Shown: positions 16,170-25,626 of the stretch, one piece after another
How positions within the stretch are numbered: position 1 is the first letter of the stretch
Layout of the letters: every line of letters begins with the position of its first letter
Source of the DNA: Agrococcus baldri
GTDB taxonomy: Bacteria; Actinomycetota; Actinomycetes; Actinomycetales; Microbacteriaceae
Length of the DNA: 64,000 nucleotides
Direction: 5' to 3'
Assembly (NCBI GenBank): GCA_900114805.1
Contig: FOZN01000002.1
Coordinates: 186,001-250,000 of the forward strand
Program-made: the position numbers and the translations under genes
The notes under the pieces: generated by a model
The model's database searches: none
Told to the model about the DNA's origin: nothing
The model's input: only the letters and a program-made list of their open reading frames with translations

Positions 16170-17195
16170 TCAGCCCGCCTGGTCGTGCCCGCGCACGCCG
16201 CCGCGCATCACCGAGGAGGTCCACTGGCGGCCGTCGAACCAGCGCTGCTCCGCCCGCCGGAACGGATCCGGGTACCAGGCTGGCTGCGCCTGCCCTGTAT
16301 TGGCCTGCAACCCGATCGGCTGCGGTGCACCGTCGTGGGTGCTCGGCCCCTGCGGGGGTGCCTGCACCCGCTGCTGCGCCTGCCAGGCCGCGTAGACGCG
16401 CCGCTGCGCGTCGTGCGCCTCCTGCTCGAGCCGGTGGAACTCGGCCGGCGTCGGGATCGGCGGCGGCTGCCGCGGGTCGGCGACCTGCTCGCGGCCGTAC
16501 AGGTCGCGCTCGGCGCCCTCAGCGCGCTGCCCGAACGACGGTGACGGATGCGTGGGCCCGCCCTCGTGCGTCGGCCGCGGGCCCAGATGCGGCGGCTGGG
16601 CCAGCCGGGCCGGCTGCGCCGGCGACGGGGCGGAGGCTCGGGTCGCGGAGGGCTGCACGGGATCGACGCGCGAGCCCTGCTCGCGGCCGAAGGTCGACAC
16701 GTGCTGCGGCACGGAGCCGGTGGAGCCGGGCATCGGCCCGACCGGCGGCGTCGGTGCCACCGGCGGCTGCGCCGCAGGGCTCACCACCCGCACGCCGGCC
16801 GGGCCCTGGGCGTCGCCGGGCAGCGAGGGCATCGGCATCGTCGGCTGCGCCAGCACGCGGGCGTCGCGCGCGGCGTAGTAGTGCATCGAGGAGTCGGAGG
16901 CCCACTGCCCGTCGATGCGCAGCATGGACCGCCCGCCGGGCTGCAGCGGCGGCACGAAGGTGAGCCGCGTGCCGGTGCCGGCGGGGGCGCGCACGGTGAG
17001 GGTGGCTCCCTCGACCTGTCCGTTCGCGCGGGTCACGAAGATCGTCACCGGCAGGTCGCCGGCCGGCACGTGCAGGGTGATGTCGCCCCAGTCGAGCGGC
17101 GCCCGCAGCCCGCCGATGTCGAGGGTCGGCGGCTGGCGGTACGCATCCAGCCGACCGTCCTGCAGTGCGGCGCGGACGATCAGGAATGCCGGCAT
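16170..17195 (-). CDS. DUF2510-containing Pro-rich protein, unknown
   Basis: A 341-aa protein. The N-terminal ~115 residues form a beta-rich domain of unknown type (DWGDITLHVPAGDLPVTIFV). Residues 120-290 are a Pro/Gln/Ala-rich disordered linker with a short helical patch (about 255-285, rich in Glu, Gln and Ala). The end carries a DUF2510 motif (AWYPDPFRRAEQRWFDGRQW), a small Trp-rich module common in actinobacterial membrane or secreted proteins. There is no signal peptide or membrane helix, so it is likely cytoplasmic. The start is set by AAGGAGG 6 bases before ATG 17195. It lies downstream of the RND pump on the same strand, 78 bp away, and may be co-transcribed. Confidence 0.75.
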   Translation of the reverse strand: MPAFLIVRAALQDGRLDAYRQPPTLDIGGLRAPLDWGDITLHVPAGDLPVTIFVTRANGQVEGATLTVRAPAGTGTRLTFVPPLQPGGRSMLRIDGQWASDSSMHYYAARDARVLAQPTMPMPSLPGDAQGPAGVRVVSPAAQPPVAPTPPVGPMPGSTGSVPQHVSTFGREQGSRVDPVQPSATRASAPSPAQPARLAQPPHLGPRPTHEGGPTHPSPSFGQRAEGAERDLYGREQVADPRQPPPIPTPAEFHRLEQEAHDAQRRVYAAWQAQQRVQAPPQGPSTHDGAPQPIGLQANTGQAQPAWYPDPFRRAEQRWFDGRQWTSSVMRGGVRGHDQAG

Positions 17196-17273
17196 GCTCG
17201 GCCTCCTTCACTGCGGGAGCGCTCGGTCGTGCTCATCCAACCAGCGCACCCCCAGCGTCCGCTGGGAGCGCGG

Positions 17274-20200
17274 TCACCGCTGGCTGGCAGCGGCGAGCTC
17301 GCCTCGACGCTCGGCGCGCGTGCCGCTGCCGCGGCGCACGCGCCGCCGCTCGATCGCACCCTCGACGACCAGGTAGAGCACCGGCAGCACGATGAGCGTC
17401 AGCACCGTCGACGAGATCAGGCCGCCGATCACCACGATCGCCAGCGGCTGCGAGATGAAGCCGCCCTGACCGGTGAGGCCGGCCGCCATCGGCACGAGCG
17501 CGAAGATCGTCGCCGCTGCGGTCATCAGGATGGGCCGCAGCCTGCGCTCGGCGCCCTCGACGAGCGCCTCGCGCACGCTCAGCCCCCGGTCCCGGTACTG
17601 GTTGACGAGGTCGATGAGCACGATCGCGTTGGTGACCACGATGCCGACGAGCATCAGCACACCGACCATCGAGGCGACGCCCAGCGGCACCCCGGTGATG
17701 AGCTGCATGGCGATCGCGCCGGTGGCCGCGAAGGGCACCGAGACCAGCAGCAGGAACGGCTGCAGCAGGCTCTTGAAGGTGGCCACCATGACGACGTAGA
17801 CGAGCAGCACCGCGATCAGTGCCGCGATCCCGAGCTGGGTGAACGCATCCGTGATCTGGGTGGCGACGCCGCCGATCTCGGCGGTCGCGCCCTCGGCGAG
17901 CTCGAGCCCGTCGAGCTCTGCCTGCAGGCTCGCGGAGAGCCCGCCGACATCCGCCGCGTCGGGCGTGACGGTGACGGTCGCCGTGCGGCTGCCGTCGCTG
18001 GTGGCGATCGAGACGGGGCCGGTGACCTCGGTCACCTCGGCGACGTCCGACAGCGGCAGCGGGCCGGCGGGCGTCGGCAGCTCGAGGCTGCGCAGCTCGT
18101 CGAGCGTCGAGGCAGGCGCGATGGCGTCGAGCCAGATGCGCACGAGCGAGCCGTCGAGCTGGATGTCGCCGATGGGCGTCGGCTGCATCGCCTGCGCGAC
18201 CAGGCCGGAGACCGCCGCCTCGCTGAGCCCCAGGCTCGCCGCCAGCTCGCGGTCGACGGCGACCTGCACGAGCGGCTGGGCGCCCTCGAGCGAGTCCGTC
18301 ACCTGGGCGACGCCGTCGAGTCCGGTGAGGCGGTCGGAGACGGATGCGGTGGCCGCCTCGAGCGCCTCGGGCGTCGGCGCCTGCACCTCGACGGTGATGT
18401 CGCTGCCGCCCAGGCCGCCGGAGGAGCCGACCGTCACCTCGCCGGTCGCCGCGTCGCCGATCTCGAGGATGTCGGCGCGCAGCGCCTCCATGTCGGTGCC
18501 GTCGGCGGCGATGACGCCGTAGCGCACCGAGCTGCCGCCTCCGCCGCCGGTGAAGGCGGCGAACGCGCCGGCGCCGCTGGAGACGGTCGCCGAGACCGTC
18601 TCCACGCCGTCGAGCGCCTGCAGTTCGGCGGAGAGCGCCTCCGCCTCGTCGAGCTGCGCGTCGAGCGATGCGCCGGGCTCGAGCTGCTGCGAGAGCTGCA
18701 CGGTGGTCTGGCCGTCGTCGCCGAGGAAGTTGATCGCCATGAGCGGCACGGCTGCGCCGCTCGCGCCCAGCACGAGCACGGCGCCGATCAGCACCAGCCA
18801 GGGCTTGCGCAGCGTCGCCAGCAGCACGGGCCGGTAGGCGCGGCGCAGCCGGTCGCTGCGCTCTGGCCGGTCGGCCGGCTCGATCGGTGCTGCACCGACC
18901 GCTGCGGTTCCGGATGCTGCCGCGCTGTGGACCCGTTCGAGATCGCTGGACCCGCCAGAACGGGTCCGCCGATCTCCAAGGGGTCCACGAGCGGGGGCGG
19001 ATGCGCGGCGGCGGCCGAAGATGCCGCGCCGGGCGGGCTGCACGGCGGCCTGCTGCTCTGTCTGCGCCGCTCGCTCGGCCGCGACCCGCTCGGCCTCGAC
19101 GGCCTCCTTCGGGCGCTTGAGCAGCCAGGACGCGAGCACCGGCACGATCGTCAGCGCGATCACCAGCGACGACAGCAGCGCGATCGTCACCGTCAGCGCG
19201 AAGGGCCGGAAGAGCTCGCCGGTGATGTCGCTGACGAAGGCCAGTGGCAGGAACACGATGACGGTGGTGACCGTCGACGCCGTGATCGCGCCCGCGACCT
19301 CGCGCACCGCATCCAGGATCGCCTTCGCCTTCGAGGCCTGGAAGGCCAGGTGGCGCTTGATGTTCTCGATCACCACGATCGAGTCGTCGACGACGCGGCC
19401 GATCGAGATGGTCAGCGCGCCGAGCGTGAGCACGTTCAGCGAGAAGCCGGCGCCCCACATGCCGATGAACGTCATCAGCACCGACATCGGGATGGAGATG
19501 GCGGTGACGATCGTCGAGCGCAGCGACCACAGGAAGATGAGGATCACGAGCACGGCGAACACCAGCCCCAGCACACCCTCGACCGCGAGCGCCTCGATCG
19601 AGTGCTCGATGTAGGGCGCCTGGTCGAGGATCGTGGTGATGGCGACGTCGTCGCCGAGCTCTGCCTGGATCGCTGGCAGCAGCTCGTGCACGGCGTGCGA
19701 GACGTCGACGGTGTTCGAGGCCTGCGTCTTGGTGATCGACAGCGTGATGGAGGGCTGGCCGTCGACGAGCGCGACGGAGGTGACGGGATCCTCGGTGAGC
19801 GCGACCTCCGCCATGTCGCCGATCGTGACGGTCTCGGCGGCGGGGCCGTCCCCGACGGCACCCGGCTCGACAGCGGTGCCGCCCTGGTCTCCAGCGCCCG
19901 CCTCGCCGCCGGTGCCGCCCTGGCCGCCAGCGCCCGCCTCGCTGCCGCCCGTGAGGGGCAGGTTCGCCACGTCATCGACCGAGCCGAGCCGCTCGCCGAT
20001 CTGCACGCTGAGCGTCTGGCCGTCGTCGTCGACGGTGCCGCCGGGCAGCAGCTGCCCCTGCTGGTCGATCGCGTCGCGGATGCTCTGCCTCGACAGCCCG
20101 GCAGCCGTGAGCGCCTCGTCGTCGGGGCTGATGGTGATGCGCTGGCCCGGTGCGCCCTGCAGCTGCACCGCGCGCACGCCCTCGGTGCGCTCGAGCTGCG

Positions 20201-20684
20201 GCACCGCGATGGTCTCGATGCGGTCGACCAGCGCCGCGGTGTCCTCGCCGCCGGTGACAGCCAGCTGCAGCACGGGGAAGTCGGCGATCGAGCCGGTGAG
20301 CACCGTGGGCTCGACGCCCTCTGGCAGCTGGCTCGCGATGCGGTTGACGGCCTGCTGCACGCGCTGCTCGGTGGTGGCCATGTTCACGCCGTACTCGAAC
20401 TGCGCGACCACCACGCTCGAGCCCGTGGAGGAGGTGCCGCTGGTGCCCTCCAGGCTCTGCACCGACTGCACCGCCCGCTCGATGGGCTCGGTGACGTCGG
20501 CGCTGATGATCTCGGGGCTCGCGCCCTGCATGTTCGACATCACCACGACCGCCGGCAGCTCGAGCTCGGGAGTGAGCTCGGTCTTCAGGCTCGACAGCGC
20601 CACCCCGCCGAAGATCGCGATGCAGATGGTCACGAGCGCGACGAGCGCCTTGTTCTTCATGCTGGCGAGAGAGAGCAGATGCAC
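17274..20684 (-). CDS. RND efflux transporter, AcrB/SwrC-like
   Basis: A 1136-aa inner-membrane efflux pump of the HAE-RND superfamily. Two homologous halves each have a leading helix, a large extracytoplasmic porter loop and five further helices. The proton-relay Asp pair is visible in ISIGRVVDDSIVVIEN (TM4). The first porter loop has a Gly/Thr-rich insertion (about 250-280, GGTGGEAGAGDQGGT). The central cytoplasmic loop (about 520-620) is long and contains, in frame at residues 567-586, a 58-bp palindromic repeat. GTG 20684 is chosen because GGGAGG lies 9 bases upstream. No membrane-fusion or outer-membrane partner is nearby, as expected in a Gram-positive. The MerR/TipAS gene just upstream may regulate it. 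Confidence 0.93.
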   Translation of the reverse strand: MHLLSLASMKNKALVALVTICIAIFGGVALSSLKTELTPELELPAVVVMSNMQGASPEIISADVTEPIERAVQSVQSLEGTSGTSSTGSSVVVAQFEYGVNMATTEQRVQQAVNRIASQLPEGVEPTVLTGSIADFPVLQLAVTGGEDTAALVDRIETIAVPQLERTEGVRAVQLQGAPGQRITISPDDEALTAAGLSRQSIRDAIDQQGQLLPGGTVDDDGQTLSVQIGERLGSVDDVANLPLTGGSEAGAGGQGGTGGEAGAGDQGGTAVEPGAVGDGPAAETVTIGDMAEVALTEDPVTSVALVDGQPSITLSITKTQASNTVDVSHAVHELLPAIQAELGDDVAITTILDQAPYIEHSIEALAVEGVLGLVFAVLVILIFLWSLRSTIVTAISIPMSVLMTFIGMWGAGFSLNVLTLGALTISIGRVVDDSIVVIENIKRHLAFQASKAKAILDAVREVAGAITASTVTTVIVFLPLAFVSDITGELFRPFALTVTIALLSSLVIALTIVPVLASWLLKRPKEAVEAERVAAERAAQTEQQAAVQPARRGIFGRRRASAPARGPLGDRRTRSGGSSDLERVHSAAASGTAAVGAAPIEPADRPERSDRLRRAYRPVLLATLRKPWLVLIGAVLVLGASGAAVPLMAINFLGDDGQTTVQLSQQLEPGASLDAQLDEAEALSAELQALDGVETVSATVSSGAGAFAAFTGGGGGSSVRYGVIAADGTDMEALRADILEIGDAATGEVTVGSSGGLGGSDITVEVQAPTPEALEAATASVSDRLTGLDGVAQVTDSLEGAQPLVQVAVDRELAASLGLSEAAVSGLVAQAMQPTPIGDIQLDGSLVRIWLDAIAPASTLDELRSLELPTPAGPLPLSDVAEVTEVTGPVSIATSDGSRTATVTVTPDAADVGGLSASLQAELDGLELAEGATAEIGGVATQITDAFTQLGIAALIAVLLVYVVMVATFKSLLQPFLLLVSVPFAATGAIAMQLITGVPLGVASMVGVLMLVGIVVTNAIVLIDLVNQYRDRGLSVREALVEGAERRLRPILMTAAATIFALVPMAAGLTGQGGFISQPLAIVVIGGLISSTVLTLIVLPVLYLVVEGAIERRRVRRGSGTRAERRGELAAASQR
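18929..18986. repeat. 58-bp nested palindromic element, copy 1, inside the RND pump gene
   Basis: The outer arms GGACCCGTTCGAGATC (18929-18944) and GATCTCCAAGGGGTCC (18971-18986) pair at 14 of 16 positions. The inner arms GGACCCG / CGGGTCC pair perfectly around ccagaa. It is read on the minus strand as 20 in-frame residues beginning GPLGD and ending SSDLERVH. A second copy of exactly the same length lies at 34291-34348. Confidence 0.85.
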
Positions 20685-20737
20685 GCGACGATCCTCCCAC
20701 CACAACGGTGAGGGGCGGATGCGCGCTGGAACTGAGA

Positions 20738-20761
20738 GAGGCGGCCCTTTCGGGCCGCCTC
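20738..20761 (-). terminator. Hairpin terminator of the merR gene
   Basis: GAGGCGGCCC, loop tttc, then GGGCCGCCTC: a perfect 10-bp stem 62 bp beyond the merR stop and upstream of the RND pump start. It partly separates merR and pump transcription. Confidence 0.65.
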
Positions 20762-20822
20762 CGTGACGCCAGCGCCGAGGCCCGTCCGCGGCCTCGGTCT
20801 CAGCTCCTCGATCGTCCGTCGG

Positions 20823-21563
20823 CTACCGCTGCCGCGCCGCGACGAACGCCAGCATGGCGTCGCGCACGTACGCCGCGCCCTCGGTGCCGCCGTAGTTGGC
20901 GGCGAATCGCTCGTCGGCGACGTACATCTCGCCCAGGCCCGCGAAGGCCTCGAGCTCGGGCTCGCGCTGCCAGCCGGCGCCGACCCAGCGGTAGTGCCGC
21001 TCGACGAGCGCCTGCACCGTGTCGGAGTCGACGCTCTCGCCCTCCTCGCGCGCTGCGGCGTAGCCTGCCGCGATGTCGAGGTGCTCCTGGCCGAACGCCT
21101 GCCTGCCCTCGTCGGACATGCCCTTCCACCAGTCCTGGCCGCGCTTCCACGCAGCGGCACCCCATCGCTCGGTCACCTCCTGCTCGTACTGGCTCTGATC
21201 GAACCCGTCGAGCGCTTCCTCTGCCGTCATGGCAGCTCCTTCCTCTCGTGCCCGCAGCGTCTGCTCGACGGCGCGGATCTGCCTGTGGACGCGATCGGCC
21301 TCACGCTCGAGGTCGACGAGGTGCGCCGCGAGCGCCTCCTCGTCGGATGCGCGCTCGAGGCTCGCGGCGATCGCTGGGATCCCCACACCCAGTCCGCGCA
21401 GCAGCAGGATGCGCTGCAGGCGACTGAGTGATGCCTCGTCGTACCAGCGCATGCCGCCCGCATCGGTGCGGGCAGGGTGCAGGATGCCGACGGCGTCGTA
21501 GTGCCGCAGTGTGCGGCTCGAGACGCCGGCGAGCTTCGCGATGCGCTGGATCGACCACTCCAT
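20823..21563 (-). CDS. MerR-family regulator with TipAS drug-sensing domain
   Basis: A 246-aa transcription regulator. The winged HTH (about 1-70: MEWSIQRIAKLAGVSSRTLRHYD) is followed by the dimerisation coiled coil (about 75-115), then a TipAS-like domain (about 120-240) with the WWKGMSDEGRQAFGQEHLDIA pattern. In Streptomyces TipAL this domain covalently or tightly binds thiopeptides and activates transcription of its own gene. The ATG at 21563 is fixed by a MerR-type promoter whose start point falls next to it. It lies upstream of an RND pump on the same strand and divergent from crcB. Likely autoregulated; drug sensing is inferred. Confidence 0.9.
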   Translation of the reverse strand: MEWSIQRIAKLAGVSSRTLRHYDAVGILHPARTDAGGMRWYDEASLSRLQRILLLRGLGVGIPAIAASLERASDEEALAAHLVDLEREADRVHRQIRAVEQTLRAREEGAAMTAEEALDGFDQSQYEQEVTERWGAAAWKRGQDWWKGMSDEGRQAFGQEHLDIAAGYAAAREEGESVDSDTVQALVERHYRWVGAGWQREPELEAFAGLGEMYVADERFAANYGGTEGAAYVRDAMLAFVAARQR

Positions 21564-21570
21564 GAGCACG

Positions 21571-21601
21571 ACGCTAGAGGTTGACGCAACGTCAATGTCA
21601 A
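21571..21601 (-). promoter_or_regulatory. MerR-type promoter and operator of the merR/tipAS gene
   Basis: Minus-strand -35 TTGACA (21596-21601) and -10 TAGCGT (21571-21576) are separated by 19 bp, the long spacing typical of MerR-activated promoters. The spacer contains the perfect dyad TTGACGCAACGTCAA (21581-21595). Only 7 bases lie between the -10 and the ATG, so the mRNA is leaderless. Confidence 0.85.
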
Positions 21602-21654
21602 GCCTTCGGGCGAGCCCGGCCGGCGGATGCGTCCGGTGGCGCGGCCCGGGCGGC

Positions 21655-21660
21655 CTACGC
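21655..21660 (+). promoter_or_regulatory. -10 box of the crcB pair (leaderless)
   Basis: TACGCT, 7 bases before the ATG at 21668. No fluoride riboswitch fits in the 60-bp upstream region. Confidence 0.5.
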
Positions 21661-21667
21661 TGGGCGG

Positions 21668-22060
21668 ATGCTGCTGCGATCCGTGCTCGCCGTGCTGGTC
21701 GGCGGCGCACTCGGCACGGCGGCGCGAGCGCTGCTGCAGGAGGCGATCCCGGAGTGGTGGCTGCTGCTCGCCGTCAACGCGCTCGGCTCGGCGCTGCTGG
21801 GCGTCTCGGTGGCGGCGCTCGCCGACGCTCCCGCCTGGGTACGGCACGGCATCGGCGCAGGGGTGCTCGGCGGCTTCACCGCCTTCAGCGCGGTGGCGGT
21901 CGCGAGCGTGACCGCCGCAGCCAGCACCGGCGGCTTCGCGACCATCATCCCGGCGCTGCCGGGCATCCTGCTCGCGCTCGGCATGCTCGCCCTCTGCCTG
22001 CTGGCCGCCTGGGGCGGCCTCGCGCTCGGCCACCGGCTGGCGAGGGGCAGGGCCGCATGA
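21668..22060 (+). CDS. crcB: Fluoride channel FluC/CrcB, subunit 1
   Basis: A 130-aa protein with four transmembrane helices, the usual FluC size; it exports fluoride from the cytoplasm as a dual-topology dimer. The pore Asn is present in LAVNALGSALLG. The phenylalanine-box region reads GGFTAFSAVAVAS, lacking the usual second Phe of the FST(F) pattern. Such diverged members generally pair with a second CrcB, and one follows with a 4-base ATGA overlap. ATG 21668 is chosen because a -10 box lies 7 bases upstream, although the frame is open back to 21581. Confidence 0.88.
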   Translation: MLLRSVLAVLVGGALGTAARALLQEAIPEWWLLLAVNALGSALLGVSVAALADAPAWVRHGIGAGVLGGFTAFSAVAVASVTAAASTGGFATIIPALPGILLALGMLALCLLAAWGGLALGHRLARGRAA

Positions 22061-22431
22061 GCGCGCTCGAGCTGCTGGGCATCGCGATCGCGGGCGGGCT
22101 GGGCGCGACCGTGCGCTTCCTGGTCGGCGTCCTCGCGGGCGAGCGCCCCGTGCGGGCAACCGTCGCTGTCAACCTGGCCGCGAGCCTGATCGCGGGATTC
22201 TGCGCCAGCCTGCTGCCGCTCGACGAGACCTGGCGCGCCATCCTGGTGACGGGCTTCTGCGGCGGCCTCTCCACCTACTCGGCCTTCGCCACCCAGGCGG
22301 TCCAGCAGCTCGAGCGGCGTCGCGCCGGCCACGCGTTCGCGACGATCGCGGTGACGCTCGTCGGCGGCGCCCTCGCCGCGGCCGTGGGCCTGCTGCTCGG
22401 GGCGATGCTGGTGCCGGCCGTCGCGATCTGA
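22057..22431 (+). CDS. crcB: Fluoride channel FluC/CrcB, subunit 2
   Basis: A 124-aa, four-helix FluC protein, coupled to subunit 1 by an ATGA overlap. The pore Asn lies in VAVNLAASLIAG, and the Phe-box region is GFCGGLSTYSAFATQ, with Tyr replacing the first Phe but the last Phe kept. The two subunits have complementary deviations, consistent with an obligate heterodimer in which the subunits insert with opposite topology. Charges at the termini fit opposite orientation only loosely by eye. Confidence 0.88.
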   Translation: MSALELLGIAIAGGLGATVRFLVGVLAGERPVRATVAVNLAASLIAGFCASLLPLDETWRAILVTGFCGGLSTYSAFATQAVQQLERRRAGHAFATIAVTLVGGALAAAVGLLLGAMLVPAVAI

Positions 22432-22491
22432 GCGATTCGGAACGCTGTCCACATGCGATGCCCTGGCACAGCCGATGGACAGGCTCGATGG

Positions 22492-22497
22492 TATGAT
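22492..22497 (+). promoter_or_regulatory. Extended -10 promoter of the DUF3073 gene
   Basis: TGgTATGAT (TG at 22489-22490) is an unusually good extended -10 for this GC-rich DNA. The start point would be near 22504, giving a leader of about 70 bases. No -35 is evident. Confidence 0.6.
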
Positions 22498-22575
22498 CGA
22501 GGTTGGACTTGTTAGAGGAAGTTCTCCCATCGTTCGCCGGCCGCAGCGCCGGCGCCAGTAGCAAGGGGGTCCAGC

Positions 22576-22782
22576 ATGGGTCGTGGTCGCCAGAAGGCAA
22601 AGCACACGAAGATCGCGCGTGAGCTGAAGTCGTACAGCCCGGACGTCAACTACAACGCGCTCCAGTCAGAGCTCGGCGGGGCCACAGACACCGCGCAGCT
22701 CGACAAGTGGGCCGACTACGCCGACGTCGAGTCGGAGGACGACGACTACGCTGACGAGTACCAGACGGGCCGCACCGCTTGA
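22576..22782 (+). CDS. DUF3073 protein
   Basis: A 68-aa actinobacteria-specific protein of unknown function (family of M. tuberculosis Rv0810c). It starts MGRGRQKAKHTKIAREL, a basic conserved N-terminus, and ends in an acidic tail rich in Asp/Glu/Tyr. In many actinobacteria it lies directly beside purM; here purM is 3 kb away with sdaA and two membrane genes between them. The ribosome site AAGGGGG precedes ATG 22576, and the strong extended -10 promoter suggests high expression. Confidence 0.88.
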   Translation: MGRGRQKAKHTKIARELKSYSPDVNYNALQSELGGATDTAQLDKWADYADVESEDDDYADEYQTGRTA

Positions 22783-22827
22783 GCTGACACCATCGGCTCC
22801 GTGCGCTTTCAAGCGAAGGAGCTGATC

Positions 22828-24321
<1,494 letters not shown>

Positions 24322-24427
24322 CCGTCACGCCGATCCCGAGGCCCGAGACGGTCCCGGCGCAGGCTCGCAGCGGAGGCCAGAGATGGCCTTCGCTCTCAGC
24401 GCGCCGCGCGCATCCGTCACCAGACGA

Positions 24428-24457
24428 CGAATGGCCCGCCGATCGGCGGGCCATTCG
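24428..24457. terminator. Bidirectional palindromic terminator between sdaA and DUF4190-like gene
   Basis: A perfect palindrome: CGAATGGCCCGCC, 4-base loop gatc, GGCGGGCCATTCG. It lies between convergent stops at 24321 and 24470. Confidence 0.85.
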
Positions 24458-24469
24458 CGTGCGTGCGGC

Positions 24470-24865
24470 TCAGTAGTTGATCTCGCCCACCGAGGCCGCA
24501 ATCGCGGCGAAGATGATGAGCGGGATGACGATCGTCCAGAACACGATGTTCCAGATGAAGCCGAGGATCGAGACCACGAGGCCCCAGATCGCCATGGTCT
24601 TGGCAGCCGGCTCCTTCGCCAGGCCGATGCCCGAGAGCACGGCGCCGGCGATGGCGTTCAGGAAGATCGGGATGATGATGCTGGAGATGCCGAGGATGAG
24701 GCCCCACATCGAGAGCTTCTTGCTCGTCGAGGTGTTGACGGCGTAGTTGCCGTAGGCCTGGCCGGCCGGCTGGTAGGACTGGTATCCGCCGGCAGAGCCT
24801 GCGGGCTGGTATCCGCCAGCCGGGTCGGGCTGCTGAGCGGGCTGCTCGGGGGGCGTGTAGGTCAT
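24470..24865 (-). CDS. DUF4190-like small membrane protein
   Basis: A 131-aa protein. The first ~48 residues are Pro/Gln/Tyr/Gly-rich and cytoplasmic in appearance. Two or three hydrophobic helices follow (about 53-78, 90-125) with the DUF4190-like pattern KLSMWGLILGISSIIIPI ... AGAVLSGIGLA. Function unknown. It resembles the product of the next minus-strand gene (24999-25607) in layout, suggesting duplication. A weak GAGGAA site precedes the ATG, and a TAGGCT -10 lies at 24923-24928. Its stop is 13 bp from the shared terminator. Confidence 0.75.
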   Translation of the reverse strand: MTYTPPEQPAQQPDPAGGYQPAGSAGGYQSYQPAGQAYGNYAVNTSTSKKLSMWGLILGISSIIIPIFLNAIAGAVLSGIGLAKEPAAKTMAIWGLVVSILGFIWNIVFWTIVIPLIIFAAIAASVGEINY

Positions 24866-24898
24866 GAAGGTTCCTCGCGTGAATGGAAGCTGGGTGCA

Positions 24899-24919
24899 GG
24901 GGACGCGTGCCGCGTCCCC
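24899..24919 (-). terminator. Hairpin downstream of the 202-aa DUF4190 gene
   Basis: GGGGACGCG, loop tgc, CGCGTCCCC: a perfect 9-bp stem. It ends the upstream membrane gene about 80 bp after its stop and lies against the start of the next gene's transcript. Confidence 0.6.
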
Positions 24920-24998
24920 ATGAGCCTAGGCGCTCGGGGCCGAGCGCGCGCTGGTTCCTGTCGCGACGCCCGGCTCGCGACTGGCGATGCGCAGTGCG

Positions 24999-25607
24999 TC
25001 AGGGACCGCCGGCTGCGAAGACGACCGCGCCGAGGAAGGCGATCAGGGGCAGCAGGTAGAACAGCAGCACCCACAGCAGTCCGAGCACGGAGGCGACCAG
25101 CCCAACGATCGCCATCGCCTTGCCGCTCGGCTCGCGCCTGAGCGCCAGGAAGCCGAACACGATGCCGATGATCGGCACGACCACGAAGATCCACGCGAAC
25201 ACCACCGAGCACAGCCCGAGCACGAGCGCGGTGATCGACAGCCCGCGCGAGGGCTGCGGCACGTAGCCGAAGCCGGGCGCGTGGTAGACGGGCACCCCGT
25301 ACGGCGTGACGTTCGAGGCCTGCGCTGCCGCCGGGTGGATGAGCGGCGCGTCGCGGGCGTCGAAGGGGGTGGCGTAGTGCGGCGCGGCGTAGTGCGGCGC
25401 GGCGTACTGCGGCAGGGCGTACCGGGGCGGCGCGTACTGGGGCTGCCCTGTCGAGGGCCGCCCGTGCTGCAGCTGCTCGTGCTGGGGCCGGGCGTAGCTC
25501 GCGCCGAACGCCGACTCGTGCTGCTGCGGCTGCGAGGGCGCCTGCTGGGAGAGGGCACCGTCTTCGGCCAGGTCACGGGGCCGGAAGCGGTCAGGGTCAG
25601 ACTGCAT
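24999..25607 (-). CDS. DUF4190 membrane protein with Tyr/Pro/His-rich N-terminal arm
   Basis: A 202-aa protein. Residues 1-125 are low complexity (Gln, Pro, His, Tyr, Ala) with short repeats such as PQYAAPHYAAPHYA. Two membrane helices with a conserved linker follow (about 130-155 and 168-200; FGFLALRREPSGKAMAIVGL), matching DUF4190. Function unknown; it is probably an integral membrane protein with a disordered cytoplasmic arm. AGGAGG 6 bases before ATG 25607 sets the start. A GATCGT microsatellite lies 20-53 bp upstream, in the leader or promoter. Confidence 0.78.
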   Translation of the reverse strand: MQSDPDRFRPRDLAEDGALSQQAPSQPQQHESAFGASYARPQHEQLQHGRPSTGQPQYAPPRYALPQYAAPHYAAPHYATPFDARDAPLIHPAAAQASNVTPYGVPVYHAPGFGYVPQPSRGLSITALVLGLCSVVFAWIFVVVPIIGIVFGFLALRREPSGKAMAIVGLVASVLGLLWVLLFYLLPLIAFLGAVVFAAGGP

Positions 25608-25626
25608 CCCGCACCTCCTGCCTCGA

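Noticed and set aside
16548-20711. Open frame of 1387 codons antisense to the RND pump
   Set aside because: High-GC third-position bias opens long shadow frames; the product is His/Arg/Asp-rich low complexity without motifs, while the minus-strand frame is a clear RND pump.
21604-21667. Fluoride riboswitch before crcB
   Set aside because: Too little space, no pseudoknot-like conserved bases, and the -10 box is 7 bases from the start codon.
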